From NCBI GenBank assembly GCA_963790585.1, contig CAWBOY010000004.1, forward strand, positions 310,001 to 374,000: a DNA stretch of 64,000 nucleotides, written 5' to 3'. The notes beneath the pieces are model-generated. The model had not been told where the DNA came from. It did no database searches and saw only the letters and a list, made by a program, of their open reading frames with translations. Position numbers and translations under genes: made by a program. Below, piece after piece: positions 46,159 through 56,700 of the stretch; position 1 is the stretch's first letter; every line of letters begins with the position of its first letter. This DNA is from CAWBOY01 sp963790585 (GTDB lineage Bacteria; Planctomycetota; Planctomycetia; Gemmatales; Gemmataceae).

Positions 46159-48392
46159 CTACTTCACACTGGACGCGAGACTATCGACCAGCCCAGTGAC
46201 GCTCGGCTCCATCCAGTTCAGCACGAAGAAACCCGGCAGAATACCCAGCAACACCGAGAGAATCAACAAGATGCCAATACAGACAAACTCCCGGAGATTC
46301 ATATCGGGCAGCGACTTGTAGTTCGGGTTAGTCCCCAGGAAGACTCGTTGCAATGTCCAGAGGATGTAAGCAGCAGTCAACACCACGGTCAGCGCGGACA
46401 AGATGGCGAAGGGGATGCTGAAATTCCACGCCCCGAGTACGACCATGAATTCACCAACGAAGCCACACATGCCCGGCAGGCCCATCGCCGCGAAGAAGAT
46501 TACCGCACTGACGCCCGCGTAGAGCGGCATCGGTTCATGCAGGCCGCCGAAGCTGTCGAGCCGGCGATGGTGAGCGCGGTCGTAAATCACACCGACGAGA
46601 AAGAACATGCCGGCCGAGGTGATCCCATGGGCGATCATCTGGAACATCGCGCCGTTCATGCCCCAGGCCCAGTATTGCGAGCGGTCGGCTGCCGACCAGA
46701 CGGCGATGCCCAGAATCACGTAGCCCATGTGGCTGATAGAGCTATAGGCCACGAGCTTCTTGAAGTCAGCCTGGGCCATGGCCGCGAACGCGCCGTAGAC
46801 GATATTGATGACGCCCAAAAGCCCGATCCACCAGGCCAGCTCCTGCCCGGCCCAGGGACAAATCGGATAGCAAATGCGGATGATGCCATAACCGCCCAGC
46901 TTGAGGAGCACGCCGGCGAGGATCATACTGATCGGCGTCGGCGCTTGCACGTGAGCGTCCGGCAACCAGGTGTGGAAAGGAAAAAGCGGCACCTTGATGG
47001 CGAAACCGATAAACAAGAACAGGAACATCGTGTATTGGAACCACCCTTGAAAGAAGGGTTGTTGCAAGCGTTCCTGAACGCCCTTCTCGACGGCCTTCAA
47101 GTTCTCGGTGGCGTGTTTGACCAATTCCTCGGCCGATTTGACCCCCGAACTTGTTTCCGCCCCTTTCGCTTTCACCTCTTGGAGCAAGCGTTGCTCGCGC
47201 TCCAGATCTCGCCGCGCATCTAATAGAGCCGTAACGGGCGGCAATCCTTCTTGCTTATTGAGATGATGCAGCGCCGCTCGGCCCGCCCGAGTGAGAAGCA
47301 TCAAATCAAAAGAATTAATCGTCACCGGCAGCGCGGTCAGCGCCTGTTTCTTTTTGAGATCGGCCTCGTCCCGAGTGATCCGCCGAAGCAATAGTTTGCC
47401 TTCACGGCCTTGCTGAGTCTTGGTTAGCTCGGCACGCTCCGCCACGAGTTTCTTGAGCGCTTCTCCCAGCTCCGCTTTCTTTTTGTCGTCCTTCTCGGCC
47501 TTTATGTCTGACTCGGCCTTGGCAATCATCGTGTTGAGATTAGTTAACAGGTTGTCCGCCTGTAGCTTCGGCTCTTGCTCGGTCTGCATCATGCTGTTTT
47601 GCGTGGCGGCGAGCTGCCGGGCATGAATGTAGCGCTGCTTTTCCAAAAGGATGGAAGGTTGCTCATTGGCTTCGATCGCCGCCTCGAGCCGTGCTGGACT
47701 GACGAAGTCACGCAGGTTGGTGAAGAAAAACGCGAGCAAAGCGACGAGGATGAACACGCTGCCGAGCAGGGTGTACAGGAAGAACTTGATCGCTGCATAG
47801 GCGCGATTCTCACCGCCCCAAATGCCGATCAAGAAGTACATCGGGAAGAGCATCACTTCCCAAAAGATGTAGAAGAGAAAGAAATCGAGGGCGAAGAATG
47901 TGCCCAACATGCCTGTCTCGAGAATGAGAAACAACATGCAATAGCCGCGCACGAAGCAGCTTGATACCCCAGCTCGCCATCATCGACAGAAAAGTCAGGA
48001 CAGTGGTGAGCAGGATGAGTGCCATGCTGATGCCGTCGATGCCGATGTAATAATCGATGCCGAAGCGCGGGATCCAGGGCGTGCGCACGACCCAGTCGTT
48101 GCTTGCGGGCGGCGCGCCTGTCGAGGCATAGTCGGCTTGTTCCGTGCGCGCCGAGCGACGAACTCAGGCGGTTTTCCGCCGTGGGATTCGTAATGGCGCC
48201 ATGAAAATCGAGCGTCTCGGCTTTGAAATAAACGAAGAGCGCCAGGCTCAAGCCCAGGGTCAACGCCGTGCCGAACAGCGCCCACCAGCGCATCGCTTCG
48301 TCCCAACCCCGTGGGAAAAAGAGCAGCCCGAGCGCGAAGAGGCTGGGAACGAAGATCACCAGCGACATGAGAATGAAATCAAATTCAGGCAT
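46159..48392 (-). CDS. nuoM: NADH-quinone oxidoreductase subunit M with ~220-aa coiled-coil insert, two frameshifts
   Basis: Proton-pumping membrane subunit of complex I, about 744 aa versus the usual ~500. Recognised by DYYIGIDGISMALILLTTVL, LFYIFWEVMLFPMYFLIG, KVPLFPFHTWLPDAHVQAPT and KKLVAYSSISHMGYVILG. An extra charged, helix-prone segment (about 47040-47712) lies between SVFILVALLAFFFT and QYTMFLFLFIGFAIK; only VTINSFDLMLL within it looks like the normal loop. Frame breaks occur near 48150 (after SSSLGA) and 47958 (after SWGIK, continuing FVRGYCMLF). Flanked by palindromes on both sides inside the operon. Confidence 0.93.
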
Positions 48393-48481
48393 GGTTGTCT
48401 AACACTCTACAGTTGTCACACGACGCCTGATGGCACCGAGAAGTTTTGATAGCAAGACATACAATGGCCAGGGCCAATAGT

Positions 48482-48606
48482 TGTGGAGCGGTCTCCCCTT
48501 GTTGTGGAACGGTCTCCTGACCGTTCCACTTCGCCCATGTTTTGTGGAACGGTCAGGAGACCGTTCCACAACAAAAACCCGTCGCTTGCGCTCCGGGCTG
48601 GTGAGC
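48482..48606. repeat. Palindrome cluster between nuoL and nuoM (families D and C)
   Basis: Two units of GTGGAACGGTCTCCTGACCG plus TTCCAC in inverted order (48503-48529 and 48544-48570) preceded by a partial copy at 48483, then a half family C arm (CCGTCGCTTGCGCTCCGGGC and TGGTGAG). The 236-bp gap 48393-48628 is otherwise empty. Confidence 0.85.
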
Positions 48607-48628
48607 CGCTTTACGAGAATTCAGCCAA

Positions 48629-51274
48629 TCACCCCATATACGATAACAACACCACGATACTCACCGCCGCCAGCGCCAGAAACAAAACATAGCCACGTAG
48701 ATAGCCCGTCTGCACATTTCGCAGCCAACCGCCGATGCCGCCGAAGACGGCGGCGACGAGATTCGCCAGCCCGTCGATAATGCGCTTGTCAAAGTTGCCG
48801 TCGACTTCGGCGATTCGGCGTGTATTGCGTGCCACGCCATGAATGGCACCGTCAATCACCGTTTGATCGAAGATGCGGAACCAATGACCCACGACCAGCG
48901 CAGGCCGCACGAGTAGTACACTATAAAGCTCGTCAAAATACCATTTGTGCATCAAGAAGGAATGCACTTGCGGAAACTGCTTCTTGGTCTCCGCCGCGTC
49001 GAGTACCGGGAACCAATAGGTCAACGACGCGAAGAGCAGGCCGACCGCCACCACACCGAGCGTCACGAGGCCGACCATCGGGCCCCATTCCTGAGACAGC
49101 AGGCGTTGATTGTCGGCATCCGGTTTGACATGGACTCCCAGAGCGGCTGCATCCTCGCCAGCCTCGGGCAGGCTGCCAAAGTCAGCCATCACGGAGACCG
49201 GTTGAGCATGATGCAACTGTTCTTCGAGCCAGCTCTTCTCTGGATCCCAGATCGGATTGCCCCAGGCGACGCAGACGCTCAAGATCGCCAGGAGGATCAA
49301 CGGCACCGTCATCGCCACTGGGCTTTCATGGGCATGATCGTAAACATGGTGATCGCGCGGCTTGCCGAGAAACGTCATGAACCACATGCGGAACATGTAG
49401 AACGTCGTGATCCCCGCGGTGACCAGGGGTAGAATAAACAACAAGTAGTGAGCGTGGTTATGCATGACGAAGCCGAACGCCGCCCCCAGAACCGCGTCTT
49501 TGCTATACCAGCCGCTGAAGAGCGGAATGCCGGAGATCGCCAACACGCCCATGAGCATCGTGAAGGCGGTGATCCGCATCTTGCTCCACAGGCCGCCCAT
49601 CTTGGTCATCTCCTGCTCATGATGGCAGCCATAAATGACGCTTCCGGAGCCAAGGAAGAGCAGAGCCTTGAAGCAGGCATGGGTGATCAGGTGGAATAGC
49701 CCGGCCGTCCAGCCGCCGACGCCTAGAGCCAACATCATGAAGCCAAGCTGGCTCACGGTTGAATACGCCAAAACTTTCTTGATATCGGTCATGACCACGG
49801 CGATCGTCGCGGCGACGAAGAGGGTGATCGCACCCGTGTAGGCAATGACAAGCAAAGTCTCTGGCGCGAAGAGCGGATAACAACGGCCAACCAGGTAGAC
49901 GCCGGCCGCGACCATCGTCGCGGCATGGATCAGCGCGCTGACGGGCGTGGGGCCTTCCATCGCGTCGGGCAACCAGACCTGAAGTGGAAACTGAGCCGAT
50001 TTGCCGACACAACCGAGGAAGATACCGAGCCCGGCTACGACCAGGAGCCAATAAGGCATTACGCTATACTCATCCGCGTGCGGGCTCGCTTTTACATGGA
50101 TTTCATGCTTCGCCGCCCCATGCTCCGCCTCGCTGTCCAAACGCGGAAAGAGCAATAGCTGCGAGCCAGGTCCTTGCGATGTCGCAGGCTCGAATGCCCC
50201 GTTCTCCTTGACCGCGCCTGTCACCAGTCGACCCGCGCCGGAGCGGTCGCCTTCTGGCGAACGAACCTGTTTGAAAATGTCTTCAAAGTTAAACGAGCCG
50301 ACATAGCTCCAGATGATGAACAAGCCGATCAAGAACCCGGCATCGCCGACGCGATTGGTGATGAACGCCTTGTTCGCCGCGTTCGAGGCGCTCTGGCGCT
50401 CGAAATAAAAGCCAACGAGCAGGTAGGAGCAGATACCGACCAGTTCCCAACTGACGAACACCTGAAACAGATTGTCGGCCAAGATCAGGTTCAGCATCGA
50501 AAAACAGAAGAGCGACAAAAATAGGAAGAACCGCCCGAATCGGCCACGGCGGTGATAGTGCCCATCCTCGGTGTCGTAGGCATGAACATGATGGTCGCTC
50601 ACCGACTCATCAAGCTCCTCGCTCATATAGCTCATCGAAAAGAGATGGATCAACGAGGCGATAAAAGTCACCATCACGAACATGAGCGCGTTGAGATGAT
50701 CGATGCGAAAACCAACCTGCAATACGGTGCCATGCTCTGGGTCGTTGATCCCCTCGCGCTTCGCAATCGAATTCGACTTATTCGGCAGGAGACGCAGCCA
50801 ATCGTAGCGGCCGCTGTATTTGTGATCGAGCCTGCCAAATTCCCCTTCCAGCCCTTCGACTTCATGCAGCTTCGCTTTGATCTCACCTTGGAGCACTCGC
50901 TTTTCCGCGGCCACGGTTGTTTTGTGAGCCTGGGCGTCTGCTTTCGCGGCGGCGTTTTTCAGATCGGCGATTTCATGTTCGAGATGGTGCTTCTGAGGTT
51001 CGATTTCGTGAGCATCACGTAAGAAGAGACAAAAACCAGTGAGGCTCAGCGCAAATGCGCCCGCGATCCCGGCCAGCGCGACATACGCAGCGCCGCGCCC
51101 CGGCTTGTCACCACCGAACAGGTTATAGAGGAATTCGCAATCCTTCCGGTGTCGATAGGGGCGCAAAAGCGCCCACATACCCGAGGCCAAAAAGATCAAG
51201 ACGAACGACAGCAACGGCACCAGCGTCGCGGCGACGAAGAACAAGCCGGGTTGTGCATTGAGGTCCGGAAACAT
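48629..51274 (-). CDS. nuoL: NADH-quinone oxidoreductase subunit L, enlarged
   Basis: Distal antiporter-like subunit of complex I, 881 aa versus about 610-660 in most bacteria. Core motifs are LNLILADNLFQVFVSWELVG, AFITNRVGDAGFLIGL, KSAQFPLQVWLPDAMEGPTP, VSALIHAATMVAAGVYLV and THACFKALLFLGSGS, plus the C-terminal lateral-helix region. Two extra pieces stand out: a charged coiled coil at about residues 88-152 (EIADLKNAAAKADAQ, VLQGEIKAKLHEVEGLEGE) and a loop at about 330-390 (VRSPEGDRSGAGRLV). The start is 3 bp from the nuoK stop. No frameshift. Confidence 0.95.
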   Translation of the reverse strand: MFPDLNAQPGLFFVAATLVPLLSFVLIFLASGMWALLRPYRHRKDCEFLYNLFGGDKPGRGAAYVALAGIAGAFALSLTGFCLFLRDAHEIEPQKHHLEHEIADLKNAAAKADAQAHKTTVAAEKRVLQGEIKAKLHEVEGLEGEFGRLDHKYSGRYDWLRLLPNKSNSIAKREGINDPEHGTVLQVGFRIDHLNALMFVMVTFIASLIHLFSMSYMSEELDESVSDHHVHAYDTEDGHYHRRGRFGRFFLFLSLFCFSMLNLILADNLFQVFVSWELVGICSYLLVGFYFERQSASNAANKAFITNRVGDAGFLIGLFIIWSYVGSFNFEDIFKQVRSPEGDRSGAGRLVTGAVKENGAFEPATSQGPGSQLLLFPRLDSEAEHGAAKHEIHVKASPHADEYSVMPYWLLVVAGLGIFLGCVGKSAQFPLQVWLPDAMEGPTPVSALIHAATMVAAGVYLVGRCYPLFAPETLLVIAYTGAITLFVAATIAVVMTDIKKVLAYSTVSQLGFMMLALGVGGWTAGLFHLITHACFKALLFLGSGSVIYGCHHEQEMTKMGGLWSKMRITAFTMLMGVLAISGIPLFSGWYSKDAVLGAAFGFVMHNHAHYLLFILPLVTAGITTFYMFRMWFMTFLGKPRDHHVYDHAHESPVAMTVPLILLAILSVCVAWGNPIWDPEKSWLEEQLHHAQPVSVMADFGSLPEAGEDAAALGVHVKPDADNQRLLSQEWGPMVGLVTLGVVAVGLLFASLTYWFPVLDAAETKKQFPQVHSFLMHKWYFDELYSVLLVRPALVVGHWFRIFDQTVIDGAIHGVARNTRRIAEVDGNFDKRIIDGLANLVAAVFGGIGGWLRNVQTGYLRGYVLFLALAAVSIVVLLSYMG

Positions 51275-51277
51275 GAA

Positions 51278-51592
51278 TCAACCCTTCAACTCGTCCGCCG
51301 TATCGACGTCCACGGTCAAGTGATTGTTGTAAAAGTTTAGCACGATGGCGAGCGCGATCGCCGCCTCCGCCGCCGCCAGGACGATGACGAACAGGGCGAA
51401 GATCTGCCCCTCGATCGCGAAGGTTAGATTGAAATGCGAATAGGCGACGAAGTTCACGGTCGCCCCATTGAGCACCAATTCCACTCCCATAAGGATGCCT
51501 ATCGCGTTCCGCTTGCTCGCCATGCAGACGATGCCACAGACGAAAAGGAAGGCGCCCAGCAGCAAAAAGTGATTAAGACCAATCTCGGTCAT
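51278..51592 (-). CDS. nuoK: NADH-quinone oxidoreductase subunit K
   Basis: Small three-TM complex I subunit, 104 aa. It shows GAFLFVCGIVCMASKRNAIG, the membrane Glu in MGVELVLNGATVNFVAY and the second Glu in VLAAAEAAIALAIVL, both needed for proton translocation in the family. It overlaps nuoJ by 4 bp and is followed by nuoL after 3 bp. Confidence 0.97.
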   Translation of the reverse strand: MTEIGLNHFLLLGAFLFVCGIVCMASKRNAIGILMGVELVLNGATVNFVAYSHFNLTFAIEGQIFALFVIVLAAAEAAIALAIVLNFYNNHLTVDVDTADELKG

Positions 51593-52173
51593 GCCGCCTG
51601 TCCTTTCCGCCGTTTTGCCCGCGCCAAATAAGCCGCCCCGATCAACACGACCAGCAGATGAACGGAGACGATTTCAAACGGCAGCAGATACGTCATCGGT
51701 TTACGATCCGGATGCGACTTCTCCACTCCCGTCAATTGGGCGCACGGCGTCATGCCGTCGAGCCCGAGCAGACTTTGACCGAGCGTCACCGATTCGATTT
51801 TCTCCAGGTCGCTTGACTCCTTGCTCATCGGCACCGGCGATAGGACCAGGCAGAAAGCCAAGAGAGCGAACAGCGTCACACCGACCGTTGTCGAGATCAG
51901 CCATTCAGCGCCGCTAATTTTGAGCTGCAACAACGGCCCTTGGGCCGTCAACATGACGCCGAACACGACGAGGACCAGAGTGCCGCCGACATAGACAAGC
52001 AATTGCGTCGTGCCGACGAAATCGGAGCCGAGCAGGAAGAAGATCCCCGCCACGCCAGCCAGCGTGAACAGCAGCCATGCCGCCGACCGCACGATATTGC
52101 GCGACACGACAACGCCCACTGCAAAAATGCAGGTGATCGCTGCCAGGGGGTAAAAGAGAAAAGGACTCATCAA
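51589..52173 (-). CDS. nuoJ: NADH-quinone oxidoreductase subunit J
   Basis: Membrane subunit of complex I, 194 aa with five TM helices. The TM3 pi-bulge region LLYVGGTLVLVVFGVMLT equivalent reads QLLVYVGGTLVLVVFGVML here, and the start is FYPLAAITCIFAVGVVVSRN. It overlaps nuoK by 4 bp. Upstream, palindrome B4 separates it from nuoH; nuoI, normally between H and J, is absent. Confidence 0.96.
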   Translation of the reverse strand: MMSPFLFYPLAAITCIFAVGVVVSRNIVRSAAWLLFTLAGVAGIFFLLGSDFVGTTQLLVYVGGTLVLVVFGVMLTAQGPLLQLKISGAEWLISTTVGVTLFALLAFCLVLSPVPMSKESSDLEKIESVTLGQSLLGLDGMTPCAQLTGVEKSHPDRKPMTYLLPFEIVSVHLLVVLIGAAYLARAKRRKGQAA

Positions 52174-52202
52174 GGATCCTGTGGTGACCGCGAGCGTTTT
52201 GT

Positions 52203-52322
52203 CTTGGCGAGCCGGGGCGTAAGCTCCCGGAGTATTTCTTCAAGAACCGGGAGCGTCAGCGACCGGAGCGAGTTACGCTCGCTCAGATTTTCTCCGGGAG
52301 CTAACGCCCCCGGCTCGCCAAG
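52203..52322. repeat. Palindrome (family B, copy B4) between nuoH and nuoJ
   Basis: Outer arms CTTGGCGAGCCGGGGCGTAA and TTAACGCCCCCGGCTCGCCAAG-like sequence, with an extra inner left arm AACCGGGAGCGTCAGCGACC. It occupies nearly the whole 159-bp gap. Confidence 0.88.
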
Positions 52323-52332
52323 CAATTCCTTG

Positions 52333-53592
52333 TCAATGAACCGCGACCTTCCCCGCTTCCGGGTTCCAATTCGCATACGTCGCCGACGCGGCCGGCAAGG
52401 TGCTGGGCTTCCGCACGATGCGGGCCATCAATCGCAGCGTCAGCAATAACGTCGCGCCGAACGCCAGATATTTGAAATTCGAGTGTACATAAGGCCGCAC
52501 GGCCACTTCCCACAGGCATGTGCCCATGAGCAGGAAACAGCTAATCGGCAACAGGTATTTCAAACAGGTCATCATCACCTGGTCGATACGCAATCGTGGC
52601 AGGGTCCAGCGAACCCACATCATCACGAACACAAGCGTCTGACATTTGACGATGAAGATGATCGAGTTGAACCCGTTGCCGAGAATGAAGCCGATGACGG
52701 GCCATTGTGATCCAGCTCGCTCGAAGATGCCGTAGCCAATCGTGCTCGGGTCCGACGGCAGCAACCCCGTGTGCCAGCCACCCAGAAACAGGATCGTGGC
52801 GATGCCGCTGACCGCGAACATGGCGGCATACTCGGCCATGAAGAAAAACGACCAACGCAGACCGCTATACTCCGTATGAAAGCCGGCAACCAGTTCGCTC
52901 TCAGCTTCGGCGAGATCGAATGGCGCACGTTTGCACGACGCGGTGGCGCAGGTGAAATACGTCCAAAAGGCCAAAAACGTGAAGGGATCGTTGAAGATCA
53001 ACCAGTTCCAGACAAAGTTCTTCTGCAAGCTCGCGATATAGTTGAGGTCCATCGACCCCGCGACGATGACGGGAATCAGGACGCACAAGGCCATCGGCAC
53101 TTCGTAGCTGACCATCTGCGCCGCTTCGCGCATACCGCCGAAGAGTGCCCATTTGCTGCCCGAGCCATAGCCGGCAAGGATGATGCCGAAAACTTCGGTG
53201 GACATCACGGCAAGCATGAAAAAAACGCTGATGCTGAGCACTTTCGCCGCCCAGCCATTGGCGAATGGCAGCGCCAGAAACGCGGCGAACGCGCCACAGA
53301 ACGCGATGTAAGGCCCAAGGCGAAAGAGAACACTGTCGGCATCGCCCGGAATCAGGTCTTCTTTGCAGAGGAGTTTGATGCCGTCGGCGAGCGTTTGCAG
53401 CCAGCCGAATTTGCCGCCGACGCGTGTCGGGCCGAGGCGGTCTTGGATGCGACCCGCGACTTTGCGTTCGAGCCAGATGAAGAAGACGGCGGAGACGGCC
53501 ACGAACGTGACCAGGATGCCGGTCTTGGTGAAGACGACGACCCAAGGCGCGAGATCCTTCGGTATGCCGAGGCCAATCAGCGTGTCGATCAC
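52333..53592 (-). CDS. nuoH: NADH-quinone oxidoreductase subunit H
   Basis: Complex I subunit at the quinone-entry junction, 419 aa with eight or more TM helices. Family motifs are FIWLERKVAGRIQDRLGPTR, LQTLADGIKLLCKEDLIP, MREAAQMVSYEVPMALCVL, the acidic loop PFDLAEAESELVAGFHTEYS and FVMMWVRWTLPRLRIDQVM. First nuo gene in the window on this strand; nuoA-G and nuoI must lie elsewhere. The start at 53592 has an unremarkable leader of about 140 bp (53593-53740) before smc's stop. Confidence 0.96.
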   Translation of the reverse strand: MIDTLIGLGIPKDLAPWVVVFTKTGILVTFVAVSAVFFIWLERKVAGRIQDRLGPTRVGGKFGWLQTLADGIKLLCKEDLIPGDADSVLFRLGPYIAFCGAFAAFLALPFANGWAAKVLSISVFFMLAVMSTEVFGIILAGYGSGSKWALFGGMREAAQMVSYEVPMALCVLIPVIVAGSMDLNYIASLQKNFVWNWLIFNDPFTFLAFWTYFTCATASCKRAPFDLAEAESELVAGFHTEYSGLRWSFFFMAEYAAMFAVSGIATILFLGGWHTGLLPSDPSTIGYGIFERAGSQWPVIGFILGNGFNSIIFIVKCQTLVFVMMWVRWTLPRLRIDQVMMTCLKYLLPISCFLLMGTCLWEVAVRPYVHSNFKYLAFGATLLLTLRLMARIVRKPSTLPAASATYANWNPEAGKVAVH

Positions 53593-53740
53593 GTTGCGGC
53601 AACCTCCGACGCGTCCTTGGAGAGACGAGTTAGGAACACATAGAGGGCGTTACTCTATGCTGTGTGCGCAGCGATGGCAAGCATTTGATTTCTTGATTTT
53701 TTTGAGGCGTGCCAACCCGGCGGAATGATGCTGGACCCTT

Positions 53741-56700
53741 TCACGCGGCGGGGTTGCCGCCATCGCGGCGCTCGTCGTCGGGCCAATCCTCGAACTTGAT
53801 CGCCATTCGTTTCGACACGCCCGATTCCGCCATTGTCACGCCGTAGAGTACATCGGCACAAGACATCGTCCGCTTGGAATGCGTGACAATGATGAACTGC
53901 GACTGATCGAGAAATTCACGCAGCACCGATGTGAACCGTGACACGTTCGCTTCGTCGAGAGCGGCATCGACTTCGTCGAGAATGCAAAAGGGGCTTGGCT
54001 TGCTGCGGAAAATGGCCAGCAGCAGCGCGACGGCCGTCATGGTCTTCTCGCCGCCTGACATCAACGAGATCCCGCGCAGTTCCTTGCCGGGCGGGCGCGC
54101 GACGATCTCGATGCCGCTCTCCAAAATGTCGGTCTCGTCTTCGAGCACGATGTCGGCCATGCCGCCGCCGAAGAGTTTGCGGAACAGTTCCTGGAAATGC
54201 GTGCGGATGGTGTTGTAGGTTTCCGTGAACAGCCGCCGGCTGTCGCCGTTGATTCGCTGGATAATTTCTTGCAACCGCTGCTGGGCGGAAGAGAGATCTT
54301 CAAACTGGATCTTCAAAGTCCCTGCTCGGCCCTCAAGTTCCGCGAGTTCCTGAAGCGCCTCAAGATTCACACTACCGAGCTTGGCAAGCTTGCGACGCAA
54401 GTCCTCGATCTCCTCCAGCGGATCAAGCGGCGCTTGATCCGGGTCGGATGTCGGCGCTGACTCTTGAATCAGTGCGGGTGAATCGATTAGATCAGCCAAT
54501 TCAATTTGGTAATCCTCGCGCAACCGCAAACAGAGGGTGTCGCGCTGGTGGCGAAATGTCTGCACGGCGAGTTCGTGAACATGCGCTTGCTTTTGCTGAG
54601 CGCGCCATGCCGCCCGACTCGATTGAGCTTGCTCGGCCCGCTCTTGTTTACGCTGGCGCAGACGCAGCGCGCTCGCTGTTGATCTCCGCGAGGGCCCGTT
54701 CGCCTTGCTCTTTGTGCGGATACCAGTGGGCCAGAGCGGCGTAGGCCTCCAAAAGCTGTCGCTCACATTCCGTCAGCCGTTGCCGCGATGCCGAGCGATG
54801 ATCCTCGCCGCGCGCCTGTTCCTGGCGCCGTTGTGCCAAGTCGGCCGCCGCCTGACGATGCCGCGCTTGAATCGCATGTAACCGTTCTTCAACCTGCGCA
54901 AGGGCGACCCGGCCCTCGGTCGCGATCTGCTGAACTTTTTGCCTTTCCACCTCGCGCTCGCGAATCTCGCGCTCGGCCGCGGCAACGCGATTTTGAAGGT
55001 CCTGCACCATCTTCTCGGCGCGCGCGGCCTTCTCCCGCGCCTGATCGAATTGCGCCTGAAGACGTTCGATTTCCTGTTCGAGCCCCGAGATTTCGCTGCG
55101 GCTCACGGTCACTTCTTCGTGCAGCCCTTCACGCTTTTGGCGGTGCTGGCTCAGGCGCGAGCGCAGGTCTGCCGCCTGTTCGGCAAGAACATCGATCTCC
55201 CGCTGCCGCGTATCGACCAGCGCGTCCATGCGGACAAGCTGCTCCTTGAGCTGAAGCAGATCTTGCTCCTTGGTCGACACTTGTGTTTCAAGGAGAACCG
55301 CCTGCTCACGCAGCTCGCGTAACTCGCTCTTCCGCGAAAGAATACTCGACTCGGCGTGATGCTGCCCCACCGTCAGCGTCCCGTCCGCTTCGAGAAGCTC
55401 GCCCTGCAACGTCACGGAGCGATAGCCCTGGCCGAGTGCGGCGATCGAGCGCGCGGCGGCTAAATCCTTGACGATCAGCGTTCTGGCGAGCAGTCGAAGC
55501 GGCAGGTCCTTGAGCCGAGCATCGTCGCAACGGACGACGTTGCGCGCCGAAGCCACGACGCCGAGCGCCTCGAGATCCTTCTCGCTCACTGTGACGGCTT
55601 TAGCCGATAATGGGTCTTGTAAGTCAGTCAAAGGCAGAAAGCTCACGCGGCCGGAGAAAGGTTGGGTGCGCAGCTTCAACGCGAAGGACAGTTGGTCGTC
55701 ATCTTCGACCAGGAACCGTTGTGCCTGTTCGCCCAGCGCCAGGTCGATCAACGGCGCATATTCTCGACGTACGGTTAGAAAGTCCGCGAGGATGCCGAAG
55801 ACCGTGCGCCATGGCCCCGGCTTCGCCTGACCGATCAATTCGAGGACTTCCCGCTGGCCCGATCCTAGGCCTTCGTGACTTCTTTCCAGGTTCTCCAACA
55901 CCTCGATGCGACTGGCCAGGCCGCTACGCTGCGCCCGCATGTCGGCCGCGATTTGTGCCGTCAGATCGCGCTCGAGTTCCAGCGTTTCCCGATCCTGGCG
56001 CAGGGCAGTCAACGCGAAACGAGCGTCGACGACGCGCTTGTGCATCGCCTCATCGGCCGTCGTCAGCTCTTGCAGCTCGAGGTCGAGCGACGCCATCTGC
56101 TCGGCGGCGTGAGTGCTGCGCAGGAACAGGCGCGTCTTCTCTCGGCTCAAGTTGTCGATCTGGGCCTTGAAGCTGACGACGTCATTCTGCGAATGCGCCG
56201 ACAGGCGCATCTGGGCCATATGGTTGGTTTTGTCGCTTTGCAATTGCTCTTGAAGTATCGCGAGGCGATCTTCAATTTCTTCGAGCCGGGTCTCGCGGTT
56301 GCGCACATCGAGCCGATGCTCCTGGCATTGGGACTCGACCTGGTCGAGCTCAGCCGCCTGCCGCGCTCACGGCGGAGCTTCGCTCGGCGACCAGAACGTT
56401 CAACGCGGCCAGTTGCTGCCGTGTTTTTTGCAGATCGCTTTCGAGTTCCGCCACCGCCGCCCATTCATGGGTCAGCGTACCACGCGCCAGGTCGATTTGG
56501 CGGGCGGCCGTCGTCGTCTCGGCTTCGCGCTCGCGCGCGGACTCATCGAGGTGACCGAGTTCTTGATCCAACTGGGTGAGTTCTTGTTCCCAGGCGCTGG
56601 CTAGCGCGAACTGGCGTTCCAGGTCCGATTTGAGGCCGTCCAGGAGCCCGCTTGCCGCGCTAAGCTGCTCGGTGAGCTGGCGATATTCCTTGAGGCCCAT

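Noticed and set aside
46348..47223. 291-codon open frame antisense to nuoM
   Set aside because: Mirror of the charged insert and TM codons of nuoM; His/Asp/Glu-rich and without motif.
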